DNA of 64,000 nt from Bordetella bronchialis (GCF_001676705.1 NZ_CP016170.1:2170001-2234000), one strand, 5' to 3'; positions 35,843 through 46,711 are shown, numbered from the stretch's first letter. A program made the numbers and translations. The notes: a model not told the origin generated them from the letters alone.

Positions 35843-35855
35843 CGTGCGCCGCGCT

Positions 35856-37733
35856 TCAGCCGGCCCGTTCCGTATCCGCGGCTTCCTCGTCCTGCCCGCC
35901 GGCGTCGCGCTCGGCGGTGCGTTGCTGGCGGTGCCACATGCCGGCGTAGACACCGTCGCGCGCCAGCAGCGAGGCATGGGTACCGCGCTCCACCACGCGG
36001 CCGTCGCCCAGCACGATGATCTCGTCCGCATCGACGATGGTGGACAGGCGGTGCGCGATGATCAGCGTGGTGCGCCCGATGCTGACCTCGCGCAGGTTGG
36101 CCTGGATCTCTCGTTCGGTGTGCGTGTCCAGCGCGCTGGTGGCTTCGTCGAACACGAACAGCGCCGGGCGCTTCAGCAGGGTGCGGGCGATGGCGACACG
36201 CTGCTTTTCGCCGCCGGATAATTTCAGGCCGCGTTCGCCCACCACCGTGTCGTAGCCGTCGGGCATATTCATCACCAGGGTGTGCACATGGGCCATGCGG
36301 GCCGCGGCTTCGATCTCGGCGTCGGTCGCGCCGGGGCGGCCGTAGGCGATGTTGTAGCGGATGGTGTCGTTGAACAGCACCGTGTCCTGCGGCACGATGC
36401 CTATGGCCGCGCGCACGCTGGCCTGCGTAACGTGCCGGATGTCCTGCCCATCGATCAGGATGGCGCCGCCGCCTACGTCATAGAAGCGGAACAGCAGCCG
36501 CGCCAGGGTCGATTTGCCGGCGCCGGACGGGCCCACCACGGCCAGCGTCTTGCCGGCGGGAATGGCGAAGTCCACGCCTTTCAGTATGGCCCGGCGCGCA
36601 TCGTAGCCGAAGGTCACGCCGCGGAATTCCACCGCGCCCCCCTGTATCCGCAGCGCGGGGGCGCCGGGCGGATCCTGGATCTCGCGGTCTTCGCCCAGCA
36701 GTTCGAACATGCGCTCCATATCGATCAGCGACTGCTTGATTTCCCGGTAGATGAAGCCGAAGAAACTCAGCGGATCGTAGAGCTGCAGCAGGTAGGTATT
36801 GACCAGGACGAAGTCGCCCAGCGTGTATTGCCCGCGCGTAATGCCGCGCGCCGCCATCCACATGACCAGTGTCAGGCCGACGGAAATGATGACGGCCTGG
36901 CCGATGTTGAGCAGCGACAGGCTGACCTGGCTGCTGACCGCCGCCCGCTGGTACTGCTTGAGCGAGACGTCATAACGGCGGGCCTCGTGTTCTTCGTTGC
37001 CGAAGTACTTGACGGTTTCATAGTTCAGCAGGCTTTCGACGGCCTTGGTATTGGCCTCCGAGTCCGTTTCGTTCATGCGCCGGCGGAACTTGGTGCGCCA
37101 TTCCGTGATCGCCAGCGTGTAGGCCAGGTACAGCACGACGGTGACCGCCGTGGCCAGGGCCAGCCAGGCGTCGAACATGCGCCATAGCAGGATGCAGACC
37201 AGGGCAATCTCGAACAGGGTGGGCAGCACATTGAACAGCAGGTATTGCAGCAAGGTCTGTATGCCGCGCGTGCCCCGCTCGATGGAGCGCGTCAGGCCGC
37301 CGGTGTGGCGGCCCAGGTGAAAGCGCAGCGCCAGGGCGTGCAGGTGGCGGAATACCTGCAGCCCGACCTCGCGCACGGCGTGCTGGCCGACCCGCGCGAA
37401 GATGGCGTCGCGCAATTCGGAAAACAGCAGCGACAGGATGCGCGCCCCGCCATAGGCCAGGATCAGCCCCAGGGGCAGGGCGGCGGGACCCGCCCCCGCG
37501 CCGCGGTTCAGCGCATCGACGGCCGATTTGTAGAGAATGGGAATGTAGACCGTCGCGGCCTTGGCCAGGAACAAACAGGCGACCGCCGCGACGACGCGCA
37601 GTTTCAGGTCGGCGCGGCCCATGGGCCACAGGTAGGGACCCAGGGCGCGCAGCGTGGCAATGCTGCCGCGCGGCGTCGTGGAAGACGGCGCGGACGAAGA
37701 TGAGCTTGGGAAAGACATGGAGTGCCGTGGCAT
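35856..37733 (-). CDS. ABC exporter, Atm1/ABCB7-type (fused permease and ATPase)
   Basis: A 625-aa half-transporter. Residues about 45-340 form a six-helix type-1 exporter domain with the Atm1 hallmark LLNYETVKYFGNEEHEARRY. The ATPase follows with Walker A VVGPSGAGKSTLARLLFRFY, signature LSGGEKQRVAIARTLL and Walker B LFVFDEATSALDTHTE. Bacterial Atm1-like exporters move glutathione-bound metals or sulfur compounds and contribute to heavy-metal tolerance. The start could also be the internal ATG at 37718; neither has a clear ribosome site. The gene is monocistronic. Confidence 0.9.
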   Translation of the reverse strand: MPRHSMSFPSSSSSAPSSTTPRGSIATLRALGPYLWPMGRADLKLRVVAAVACLFLAKAATVYIPILYKSAVDALNRGAGAGPAALPLGLILAYGGARILSLLFSELRDAIFARVGQHAVREVGLQVFRHLHALALRFHLGRHTGGLTRSIERGTRGIQTLLQYLLFNVLPTLFEIALVCILLWRMFDAWLALATAVTVVLYLAYTLAITEWRTKFRRRMNETDSEANTKAVESLLNYETVKYFGNEEHEARRYDVSLKQYQRAAVSSQVSLSLLNIGQAVIISVGLTLVMWMAARGITRGQYTLGDFVLVNTYLLQLYDPLSFFGFIYREIKQSLIDMERMFELLGEDREIQDPPGAPALRIQGGAVEFRGVTFGYDARRAILKGVDFAIPAGKTLAVVGPSGAGKSTLARLLFRFYDVGGGAILIDGQDIRHVTQASVRAAIGIVPQDTVLFNDTIRYNIAYGRPGATDAEIEAAARMAHVHTLVMNMPDGYDTVVGERGLKLSGGEKQRVAIARTLLKRPALFVFDEATSALDTHTEREIQANLREVSIGRTTLIIAHRLSTIVDADEIIVLGDGRVVERGTHASLLARDGVYAGMWHRQQRTAERDAGGQDEEAADTERAG

Positions 37734-37854
37734 GGCAGCGATGACAAGCTGCCATTATCGTCCAAGGGCACTATGATGCGTTCGATCGGGAGCCCGGATA
37801 ACCCCGCCGCGCGCACGGGTATGAGCCCCGCGGCGGCGTCTATGGAGCGATGCG

Positions 37855-38831
<977 letters not shown>

Positions 38832-38835
<4 letters not shown>

Positions 38836-39740
38836 CCGCGCCGGGGCCGCCGGCCGCGCGCGGCCACCGCCTGCATGATGTCGATGAAGCGGTCGATGGC
38901 CGGATTGAACGAGGATGGCTGCCGCGCGGCCAGCAATTCGGCGCGCATGGCGCCGGGCCCCCGCACGCCGGCATAGACCAGCGTATCGGCGCGCATGCGC
39001 GACAGCGCGGCCGGCACCAGGGCCAGGCCGAAGCCGGCCTCCACCAGGGTAAGGATGGTGGGGATCATGCTTTCCATGACGATGCGTGGCGGCTTGCGCG
39101 CCACGCCGGTCATCAATTGCTGGATCTGGCTGAAGTAACGCGAGTTTTGGCGCGAGTAGCCGACCATGTCGTACTCGAGCGCCTGGTCCATGGTGACCGA
39201 GCGGCGGCCGGCCAGGGGATGGTCCTTGCGCATGGCGACCAGCATGGGTTCGTCGTACACCCGCAGCGGCGCCAGGTCCGGATCGGCGAAGGGCGGCCGC
39301 AATAGCGCCAGGTCCAGCTGGCGCTGGTGGAGCGCCTCCGGCATGGCGTTGGAGTTCATCTCCCGCAAGTCCAGGCTGACGGTGGGGGTCTGGCGGCGGA
39401 ACTCGTACAGCACCTCCGGCAGGTTGGAGTATGCCGCGCTGGGCGTCAGCCCGATCACGAGGTGCCCCGCTACGCCCTTGGCGGTCTGTTGCACGGCCCG
39501 CACCATGGCGTCGGAGTCCGCGGCCAGCTGCCGCACGCGGCGGTGCAGTTCGGCGCCCGCCGCCGTCAGGCGCACCGAACGCGTGGAGCGGACCAGCAGC
39601 CGGGCCCCGAGGATCTCCTCCAGCTTGCGTATGCTCTGGCTCAGCGGCGGCTGGCTGATATGCAGGCGCTGCGCGGCACGGCCGAAATGCAGTTCCTCGG
39701 CCACGATGGAGAAGACATGCAGCAGGCGGCTGTCCAGCAT
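38832..39740 (-). CDS. LysR-family regulator of the divergent Bug-amidase pair
   Basis: A 302-aa LysR protein from the ATG at 39740 (MLDSRLLHVFSIVAEELHFG). The HTH reads RAAQRLHISQPPLSQSIRKL; the effector domain resembles CatR/BenM-type proteins (HLVIGLTPSAAYSNLPEVL). It is divergent from the Bug receptor gene across 120 bases that hold a dyad over the receptor promoter, the classical LysR layout. The inducer may be the substrate of the amidase. Confidence 0.92.
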
Positions 39741-39773
39741 GATTATGTCGTCCAGAATATCAATCGCGAATTT

Positions 39774-39795
39774 ATTGAGTATTAGACAACACAAT
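39774..39795. promoter_or_regulatory. LysR-type dyad in the divergent promoter region
   Basis: The dyad ATTG-N14-CAAT (with an inner TTG-N9-CAA) lies between the LysR and receptor genes and overlaps the proposed -35 of the receptor promoter. Its position suits an activation site for the adjacent regulator. Confidence 0.4.
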
Positions 39796-39811
39796 ACCGC
39801 CTCCCTAGAAT
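39783..39811 (+). promoter_or_regulatory. Promoter of the Bug-amidase operon
   Basis: TAGACA (39783-39788), a 17-base spacer and TAGAAT (39806-39811) give five of six matches at both hexamers. It ends about 50 bases before the ATG. Confidence 0.55.
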
Positions 39812-39860
39812 CTGCCGCATCAACGCTCGCGTCCCGCGCACATCGTTCCAGGGGGAATCC

Positions 39861-40859
39861 ATGGGGAAATCGCCACAGCTTTCGAAGTACATCCTTGCCG
39901 CCGCCAGCGCCATCATGCTGGCGGTGCCCGCGGCGTCGCGCGCCCAGCTGGCCTATCCGAACAAGGCCATCACGTTCATCGTGCCCTATGCCGCCGGCGG
40001 CAGTTCGGACACGCGGTCCCGGCAACTGGCCCAGCGGCTGGGCGAACGCCTGCATGTACCCGTGGTGGTGGAGAACAAGCCCGGCGCCAGCGGCAATATC
40101 GGCACGGCGCAGATCGCCCGCGCCAACCCGGACGGCTACGCCATAGGCCTGGGCAATTTCGCGCCCTTGTCGGTGAACAAATCGCTTTATGGCAGCAACC
40201 TGGGTTTCGATCCCGACCACGGCATCGCGCCCATCGTGCTGATCGAACGCGGCGCCATGGTGCTGGGGGTGAACAGCCAGTCGGCGTATCCGGACGTTGC
40301 CGCGCTCATCAAGGCGGCAAAGGCCAACCCGGACAAGCTGAACTACGCGTCCACGGGCGCCGGCAGCGCCTCGCATCTGGTGACCGAACTGTTCCAGACC
40401 CATGCCGGCGTGGCGGCCACGCACGTGCCGTATCGCGGCGGCGCGCCGGCCGTGAACGACCTGATGGCCGGCAATGTGGATTTCTATCTGGAATTGGCCA
40501 GCCTGTTCATTCCCTACGCCAAGGGCGAGCAGCCGCGCCTGCGCCTGCTGGCGGTGTCGGCGGACAAGCGGCTGGCGGCGCTTCCCGATGTGCCGACCTT
40601 CCAGGAACTGGGCATTGCCAATATGGTCGCCTCGAACTGGTTTGGCGTGATCGCGCCGGCCGGCACGCCGGAGGCCGTCATCCGCACCTTGAACGAGAAC
40701 ATCAATGCCGTCCTGCAGGACCCGGCGTATCGCAGCGTGGTGGAATCCCAGGGCGCCGAGGTCGCCGGCGGCTCGCCGGCCGACTTCAAGGCCTTCATCG
40801 CCAGCGAGTCCGCGCGCTGGAGCAAGCTGATCGACGCCAAGCACATCACCATCCAGTAA
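39861..40859 (+). CDS. Bug/TctC-type periplasmic solute-binding receptor
   Basis: A 332-aa secreted receptor. The signal peptide ends VPAASRAQ near residue 30; the mature part begins AYPNKAITFIVPYAAGGSSD. It also has VENKPGASGNIGTAQIARA and HVPYRGGAPAVNDLMAGNVD, the signature loops that bind carboxylate ligands through two waters. The ribosome site is agggggaa. It is followed after 58 bases by the amidase gene, so the ligand is probably an amide or the acid released from it. Confidence 0.95.
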   Translation: MGKSPQLSKYILAAASAIMLAVPAASRAQLAYPNKAITFIVPYAAGGSSDTRSRQLAQRLGERLHVPVVVENKPGASGNIGTAQIARANPDGYAIGLGNFAPLSVNKSLYGSNLGFDPDHGIAPIVLIERGAMVLGVNSQSAYPDVAALIKAAKANPDKLNYASTGAGSASHLVTELFQTHAGVAATHVPYRGGAPAVNDLMAGNVDFYLELASLFIPYAKGEQPRLRLLAVSADKRLAALPDVPTFQELGIANMVASNWFGVIAPAGTPEAVIRTLNENINAVLQDPAYRSVVESQGAEVAGGSPADFKAFIASESARWSKLIDAKHITIQ

Positions 40860-40917
40860 GCGGTATGCGGCGGGCGCGTTCCCTTTCGCGGAGCGCCTGC
40901 CGCGCTCGAATTTCCAC

Positions 40918-42192
40918 ATGACGACGACGCGCATGTCCATGCATTCCCAAGCGGCCGTACAGGCCCACCCCGACCGCGCATGCCAGGCACTGCGGACCAT
41001 CGCCGAGCGGGACGGCGAACTGCGTGCCTTTGCCTGGCGAGCCGACCCTGCCACGCTGGGCGCCGCCCGTCCCGGCCCGCTGTCCGGCATGGCCTTCGGC
41101 GTGAAGGACGTGATCGACGTGGCGGGCATGCCGACAGGCTGCGGCGCCGAAGCCGCCGATATGTCCGCCAAGGTCTTCGATGCCGCTTGCGTGGCGCAAC
41201 TGCGCGCGGCCGGCGCCGTACCCGTGGGCAAGACGGTAACCGCCGAGTTCGCGCATATGGCGCCCGGCCCGACCCGCAATCCGCGCCGGCCCACGCATAC
41301 GCCCGGCGGCTCGTCCAGCGGGTCCGCCGCCGCGGTGGCGGCGGGCATGGTCGATCTGGCGCTGGGCACGCAGACCGGGGGATCCATCATCCGGCCGGCC
41401 GCCTTTTGCGGCGTGGTGGGGTACAAACCCACGTTCGGGCGCGTGCACCGCGCGGGCATGCAGGTCCTGTGCGATACGCTGGACACCATAGGGTGGTTCA
41501 CCCGTTCGGTCGAGGAGACCATCGCCGTGGCTTCGGTGCTGATGCCGCGGCCGGGGAACGCGCGCCAGGATGGCCGCGGGCCCAGGGTGGCGGTGCTGCC
41601 CTGCGCATCGCTGGGGCGGCTCAGCCCCGCCGCGCAAACCGCCATGGACCACTGCATCGAAGTCCTGCAAAGCCTGGGCGCGACGATCCTGCGCCCGGGC
41701 CTGGACGCGGATATCGATACGCTGGTGGGGGTACACGGCCGGGTCATGCGCTATGAGTTCGCACGCGGCATGCTGCCCATCGTGCAGGCGCGGGCGGCAG
41801 GCGTCACCGCGCAGACCGCCGAGACCGTGCGCGAAGGCCTGGCGATCGGCTATGACGAGTACGTGCGGCAGCAGCATCTGCGCGCCGCGCTGGCGGCGCG
41901 CTGGCTGGATGCACTGGCCGATGTGGATTTCATCGTTTCACCCAGCGCGCCGGGAGAGGCCCCGCAAGGCCTGGCGAGCACGGGGTCTTCCGTCTTCAAC
42001 CGGATCTGGTCGCTGCTGGGATGGCCCTGCCTGCACCTGCCGACGGCCACCGGCGAGCTGGGCTTGCCGGTGGGCGTGCAGTGGATAGGCCGTCCGGACC
42101 ACGATGCCGAGCTGCTGGGATGGGCGGCCGCGCTGCATCCCGCCCTGGACAGGCGTGCCGGGCAGGACCGGGGCAGGGCGATGCGCGGGTAA
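40918..42192 (+). CDS. Amidase (amidase-signature family)
   Basis: A 424-aa Ser-Ser-Lys hydrolase. The triad lies in FGVKDVIDVAG (Lys, about residue 63), PGGSSSGSAAAVAAGMVDLA (first Ser, about 136) and TQTGGSIIRPAAF (nucleophile Ser, about 160). The family includes GatA, indoleacetamide hydrolases and allophanate hydrolases; GatA is unlikely here because gatB/gatC are absent. Linked to a Bug receptor and a LysR regulator, it is probably a catabolic enzyme for an imported amide. Confidence 0.9.
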   Translation: MTTTRMSMHSQAAVQAHPDRACQALRTIAERDGELRAFAWRADPATLGAARPGPLSGMAFGVKDVIDVAGMPTGCGAEAADMSAKVFDAACVAQLRAAGAVPVGKTVTAEFAHMAPGPTRNPRRPTHTPGGSSSGSAAAVAAGMVDLALGTQTGGSIIRPAAFCGVVGYKPTFGRVHRAGMQVLCDTLDTIGWFTRSVEETIAVASVLMPRPGNARQDGRGPRVAVLPCASLGRLSPAAQTAMDHCIEVLQSLGATILRPGLDADIDTLVGVHGRVMRYEFARGMLPIVQARAAGVTAQTAETVREGLAIGYDEYVRQQHLRAALAARWLDALADVDFIVSPSAPGEAPQGLASTGSSVFNRIWSLLGWPCLHLPTATGELGLPVGVQWIGRPDHDAELLGWAAALHPALDRRAGQDRGRAMRG

Positions 42193-42256
42193 GGCTGACG
42201 CCGGACGGCGGCAATCGGGCGTTCCGAAAGCCGTCGCAAGGGTGCGGACCGATCCG

Positions 42257-42315
42257 GGATCCAGGGTCCAGGCTTCAGGCTTCAGGGTTCAGGCTTCAGG
42301 GTCGAGGCCTCAGGC
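42257..42315. repeat. Imperfect 7-bp tandem repeat (GGCTTCA-like) at a gene 3' end
   Basis: The stretch holds several copies of GGCTTCA or GGGTTCA. The left half is non-coding and the right half encodes the last residues of the minus-strand dehydrogenase-like gene (STLKPEP). The C-terminus and length of this protein may therefore differ between strains. Confidence 0.6.
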
Positions 42316-43166
42316 GCGGGCCGGGCCTGCTGCGCCAGGAAGGCGCTGAGCGCTTCGATTTCCGCGCGGCCGGCGCCATCGTCGCGGGCCAGCCGCTCGT
42401 ACAGCCGCGCGGCGCTTTCGAAGAAGCGCTGGCCGTGCTCGTCCGGCGCCAGGAACGCCGCGATCTCTTCCATTTCCGCCACCCAGCGGTAGGCCTTGCC
42501 GAACATGTCGGGCACCGTGCGCGCGAAGTGCTTGAGCAGGTGCGGCTGGCTCTCGGCCAGCTCTTCGTACAGGGCCTGCGCGGTGCCGTTGCGCGAGGCG
42601 CCCAGCATCATGGTGGAGGCCAGCGCCACCAGGCCCTTGGTGATGCCCGCGTACGACATCTTCAGCGCGGAGGCGGCGCTCAGGTCGTCGGACAGCACCC
42701 GCACGCGCACGCCGCCGTCGCGCAGCGCCGTCACGGCGGGCGCGGCGGGCCCGGAGCAATACAACGCCGGCCCCGGCGTCCCGGGCCGCGGCGGCCCGCC
42801 TATGATGCCGCCGTCGACGAAGGCCGCGCCGCTGTCCAGGACCAGCGCGGCGATCTCGCGCGCCGTGCGCGGATTGACGGCGTTGCAATCGACATAGACG
42901 GGCGCGCGTCCATGTTCCTTGAACAGCGGCGCGAAGCGGCGTGCCAGACCGATGGCCTCGGCCGGCGGGACGATGGACAGGAAAATGTCGGCGTGCGCCA
43001 ATTCGACATCGGTGCGATGGTGCATGCCGCAACGGCGCGCGCGCGCCACGCTGGCGTCGCTGCGGCCTTCCAGCGAAGTCAGGACCTGGAATCCATGGCT
43101 GTCCAGCCGGTGTCCGATGGCGCTGCCCATGGCGCCGGGCGCGACGATTGCGACGCGTGGCTTCAT
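42282..43166 (-). CDS. NAD(P)-binding oxidoreductase with DUF1932 C-terminal domain (beta-hydroxyacid dehydrogenase-like)
   Basis: A 294-aa protein from the ATG at 43166. The N-terminal Rossmann domain begins VAIVAPGAMGSAIGHRLDSH, and VYVDCNAVNPRTAREIA plus FVDGGIIGGPPRPGTPG recall 6-phosphogluconate/3-hydroxyisobutyrate dehydrogenases. The C-terminal helical part (LKMSYAGITKGLVALASTM) carries the lysine expected for catalysis and fits DUF1932. The final ten residues come from a short tandem repeat. The substrate is unknown. Confidence 0.85.
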   Translation of the reverse strand: MKPRVAIVAPGAMGSAIGHRLDSHGFQVLTSLEGRSDASVARARRCGMHHRTDVELAHADIFLSIVPPAEAIGLARRFAPLFKEHGRAPVYVDCNAVNPRTAREIAALVLDSGAAFVDGGIIGGPPRPGTPGPALYCSGPAAPAVTALRDGGVRVRVLSDDLSAASALKMSYAGITKGLVALASTMMLGASRNGTAQALYEELAESQPHLLKHFARTVPDMFGKAYRWVAEMEEIAAFLAPDEHGQRFFESAARLYERLARDDGAGRAEIEALSAFLAQQARPAPEASTLKPEP

Positions 43167-43343
43167 ATCGGGTCTCCTGTAGCGGGAAAGGCGCGTGATC
43201 CGCACCAATGTACACGAGCACGCCGGTCGCCACGGGCATGGCGGGCTCGTCGGCCTTGCAACAGGCCGTTGCCGCCCGCCGCCCGCGCTAAGATGGATAA
43301 CCGGATGGCACGGCGCCGTGGCATTCGCAGCTGGGAAGCCGTC

Positions 43344-44057
43344 ATGCCTATCGATGTCTTGCGTTTTCCGCGGAATACCCAGGGCCGGGATTGGGCGGTG
43401 GGGGATATCCACGGCCACTTTTCGCGCCTGCGCGCCGCCCTGGACGCGATCCGCTTCGATCCGGAGCGCGACCGCCTGTTTTCCGTGGGCGACCTGACCG
43501 ACCGCGGACCGGAGTGCCGCGAAGCGCCGCGCTGGCTGGCGCAGCCCTGGTTCCATGCCGTGCAGGGCAATCACGAGGACTATGCGGTGCGCTACGTGCG
43601 CACCGGCCTGGTCGATACCGAGAACTGGCGCGCCAACGGCGGGGGATGGTTCCTGGAAATGTCGCCGGAGGACCAGCGCACGCACGCCGAGGCCTACGCC
43701 CGCATGCCGCTGGTGATAGAGGTGGAAACGCAAGGCGGCGTGGTCGGCATCGTGCACGCCGACTGCCCGGTGCGCGACTGGGACAAGCTGGAGCGTTACC
43801 TGCGCGACCGCTACAAGCGCGCGCGAGGCATCTGCCAATGGTCGCGCGAACGGCTGGCGCGCGCCGATGAATCCGGCGTGCGAGGCGTGCGCGCCGTGGT
43901 GGTGGGGCACACGCCGCTGGAATCGCCCGCCTTGCTGGGCAATGTCTATCACATCGATACCGGCGGCTGGATGCCGGGCGGCCATTTCACCCTGCTGGAC
44001 CTGGAGACGCTACGGCCCGCGCCGAGGCCGGCGATGCGCGGGATGGCGTTCAGCTAA
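43344..44057 (+). CDS. Metallophosphoesterase, PrpA/ApaH-like protein phosphatase
   Basis: A 237-aa PPP-superfamily phosphatase. Metal-binding motifs in order: WAVGDIHGHFSRL (GDxHG, about residue 19), FSVGDLTDRGPEC (GDxxDRG, about 47) and VQGNHEDYAVRY (GNHE, about 74); the final His lies in VVVGHTPLESP. It is close to the PrpA/PrpB serine/threonine phosphatases and bacteriophage lambda phosphatase. I chose the ATG at 43344 behind gggaag; an earlier ATG at 43291 adds an unconserved basic stretch. Confidence 0.9.
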   Translation: MPIDVLRFPRNTQGRDWAVGDIHGHFSRLRAALDAIRFDPERDRLFSVGDLTDRGPECREAPRWLAQPWFHAVQGNHEDYAVRYVRTGLVDTENWRANGGGWFLEMSPEDQRTHAEAYARMPLVIEVETQGGVVGIVHADCPVRDWDKLERYLRDRYKRARGICQWSRERLARADESGVRGVRAVVVGHTPLESPALLGNVYHIDTGGWMPGGHFTLLDLETLRPAPRPAMRGMAFS

Positions 44058-44104
44058 GGGCCCGGGCGGGCAGGGCGGATAGGGCGGCCGCGCGCGCGGC
44101 GGCG

Positions 44105-46711
44105 TCAGGGCCGGACGGCGATCGCGGTGGCGCCCGACGCATCCGCGCGCGGCACGGGGATGGGCGGGATGGCCGGCAGATTGCCGGACGAGCCGCCCAG
44201 CGCAGGCGCCGGCCGCGGCGGGCGGCCTTCATCCGCCTGCGGCACCGGGATGGGCGGGAAGGCCGAACCGGACGGCGGATTGCCTTGCGGCGGCGTGACG
44301 GGCTGCGGGCTGGCGCCCGGCGCGGGCGCGTTCATCATGGGCACGCCCCCCGTGCCGCCACGATTCAGGAAATCGCCGAGCGGATCGTCCGTGGGCAGGT
44401 CCAGCGACGCCACCGCCTGGCCCGGCGGGAATTCCGACAGATAGTATTCGCCGTTGGCGACCAGGATGTCGGAGGGCAGGGGACGCTTGGGCGCCACGGG
44501 AACGCCCTTCAGCGCCGTCTGCATGTACTGCAGCCAGGCCGATAGCGTCAGGCCGGCGCCGAATTCATTGGAACCCAGCGACTTGGGCTGGTCGAAGCCC
44601 ATCCACACGGTGGTCGTCAGGGCGGGCGTATAGCCGGAGAACCAGACATCCACCGAATCGTTCGTGGTGCCGGTCTTGCCCGCGACGTCGTCGCGCTTGA
44701 GCACCGCGTGGGCGCGCGCGGCCGTGCCGTAGGTAGCCACGCCGCGCAGCATGTCGTCCATGATCCAGGCCACGCGCGGATCCACGACCCGGTTGGCCTC
44801 GTCGCCGGCGCGCTGCGGCTGGGCCTGCATCAGCACCTTGCCGTTGCTGTCGGTGACCTTGTCGATGAGAAAAGGCGTGACGCGATAACCGCCATTGGCC
44901 CACACCGAATACGCGTTCGCCACCTGCAGCGGCGTGGCCGAGCCGGCGCCCAGCGCAATGGGCAGCACGGCCGGCCACCGGTTCTTCTCGAAACCGAAAC
45001 GCGTCAGGAAGTCCTGCCCGAACGCGGGCGTGATGGCCTGCAGGATGCGGATCGACACCATGTTCTTGGACTTGTACAGCGCCTGCCGCAGGGTCAGCAT
45101 GGGCTCGTAGGCGTTGCCGTCGTTCTTGGGATTCCAGGCCTTGGATCCCGTTTGCTCGGCGGTCAGCGAGAACGGCATGTCGGAAATCTGCGTGGCCGGC
45201 GTCAAGCCCCGTTCCAGCCCGGCGGCATAGATGAAGGGCTTGATATTGGAGCCGGGCTGGCGCCAGGCCTGCACGGCCCGATTGAAGTTGCCGCGATAGA
45301 AGTCGAACCCGCCTATCATCGCGCGGATAGCGCCGTCTTCCGGCGTTTCGGAAACCAGCGCCCCTTGCAGCGTGGGCATGTTGAGCACTTCCCAGCTGTC
45401 GCCGTTCTTGTGCACGTAGACCACCGAGCCGCGGCGCAGGCGTTCGTCGTCCTTGGCCTTGGGATTGAGCGCCCGGGCGACCACGGACAGCGCTTTTTTA
45501 TCGTCGATGGTGATGATGTCGTGCGAGCCGCGCGCCACGGTGATGGCGTTGGGGCTGGCTGCCAGCACCACGCCCAGGTACATGTCGCCGCTGTCGGGGT
45601 ATTTGTCCTGCAGGCCGTCGATCAGGTCATCCAGCGCCTGGGGGTCTTTCTCGATATCGTCGGGCAGGTCGATCTGGTCTTCCGGGCCGGGGTAGCGCGC
45701 GCGGCGCGTGTAGTCCAGGATGCTGGCGCGCACCGCCTGGTAGGCGGCCTCCTGGTCCTTGGAATTGATCGTGGTGTAGACGTTCAGGCCGCGCGTATAC
45801 GTGGTGTCGCCGAACATGCCGTACATCAGCTGCCGCGCCAGTTCCGCCGGATACTCGCCATGGACGCGGAAGGTGTTGCCGCCGCTGTCGGCCATGCCGC
45901 GTATGGTCAGCGGTTGCGCCAGGGCCGCCTGGTATTGCTCTTCGTTCAGGTAGTTCAGCACACGCATGCGGCCCAGCACGTAGTGCTGGCGGATCTGCGC
46001 GCGCTGCAGATTCGTGATGGGGTTGTAGCGGGAAGGCGCCTTGGGGATGCCGGCCAGGATGGCCGCTTCCGCCGGCGTGACGTCCGCCAGGGGCTTGCCG
46101 AAATACGTGCGCGCGGCGGCCGCGAAACCGTAGGCCCGGTGACCCAGATAGATCTGGTTCATATAGAGCTCCAGGATTTGGTCCTTGGTCAGCGCGGATT
46201 CGATCTTGAAGGTGAGCAGCAGTTCGTACAGCTTGCGCGTGTAGGTCTTCTCGGACGACAGATAGAAGTTGCGCGCCACCTGCATGGTGATCGTGCTGGC
46301 GCCCTGCGACTTCGACATGCTGAGCGCATTGGTCAGCATCGCCCGGAATACCCCCGTCCAATCCACGCCGCCGTGCTGGTAGAAGCGGTCGTCCTCGGCC
46401 GCCAGCACCGCGTGCTTCATCACGTCCGGGATCTCGTCGAAACGCAGCACGTTGCGGTGCTCTTCGCCGAATTCGCCGATCAGGACATTGTCCGACGTAT
46501 ACACGCGCAGGGGAATGCGCGGACGGTAGTCCGTCATGGCGTGCAGATCCGGCAGGCTGGGCCAGGCAAGCGCGATGGCCAGGCACAGGGCGATCAGCCC
46601 GCACGCGCCCAGGCCGCCGGCGATGATGGCGGCCTTGATGGCGAGTCGGGACAGGCTGAAGCCGGATTTGTCGCGGGGCTGTGGCTGCTTGGATTGCGGG
46701 TGATTGGTCAT
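44105..46711 (-). CDS. mrcA: Penicillin-binding protein 1A (transglycosylase/transpeptidase)
   Basis: An 868-aa bifunctional class A PBP that polymerises and crosslinks peptidoglycan. A short cytoplasmic tail is followed by one membrane anchor (about residues 25-50). The glycosyltransferase domain shows the catalytic Glu in LAAEDDRFYQHGGVDW and GASTITMQVARNFYLS. The transpeptidase has SxxK in PGSNIKPFIYAAG, SxN in YKSKNMVSIRIL and KTG in GKTGTTNDSVDVW. The C-terminal 130 residues are Pro/Gly/Ala-rich (NPPSGSAFPPIPVPQADEG) and probably disordered. The usual neighbour genes for pilus assembly (pilM etc.) are absent on the upstream side. Confidence 0.96.
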   Translation of the reverse strand: MTNHPQSKQPQPRDKSGFSLSRLAIKAAIIAGGLGACGLIALCLAIALAWPSLPDLHAMTDYRPRIPLRVYTSDNVLIGEFGEEHRNVLRFDEIPDVMKHAVLAAEDDRFYQHGGVDWTGVFRAMLTNALSMSKSQGASTITMQVARNFYLSSEKTYTRKLYELLLTFKIESALTKDQILELYMNQIYLGHRAYGFAAAARTYFGKPLADVTPAEAAILAGIPKAPSRYNPITNLQRAQIRQHYVLGRMRVLNYLNEEQYQAALAQPLTIRGMADSGGNTFRVHGEYPAELARQLMYGMFGDTTYTRGLNVYTTINSKDQEAAYQAVRASILDYTRRARYPGPEDQIDLPDDIEKDPQALDDLIDGLQDKYPDSGDMYLGVVLAASPNAITVARGSHDIITIDDKKALSVVARALNPKAKDDERLRRGSVVYVHKNGDSWEVLNMPTLQGALVSETPEDGAIRAMIGGFDFYRGNFNRAVQAWRQPGSNIKPFIYAAGLERGLTPATQISDMPFSLTAEQTGSKAWNPKNDGNAYEPMLTLRQALYKSKNMVSIRILQAITPAFGQDFLTRFGFEKNRWPAVLPIALGAGSATPLQVANAYSVWANGGYRVTPFLIDKVTDSNGKVLMQAQPQRAGDEANRVVDPRVAWIMDDMLRGVATYGTAARAHAVLKRDDVAGKTGTTNDSVDVWFSGYTPALTTTVWMGFDQPKSLGSNEFGAGLTLSAWLQYMQTALKGVPVAPKRPLPSDILVANGEYYLSEFPPGQAVASLDLPTDDPLGDFLNRGGTGGVPMMNAPAPGASPQPVTPPQGNPPSGSAFPPIPVPQADEGRPPRPAPALGGSSGNLPAIPPIPVPRADASGATAIAVRP

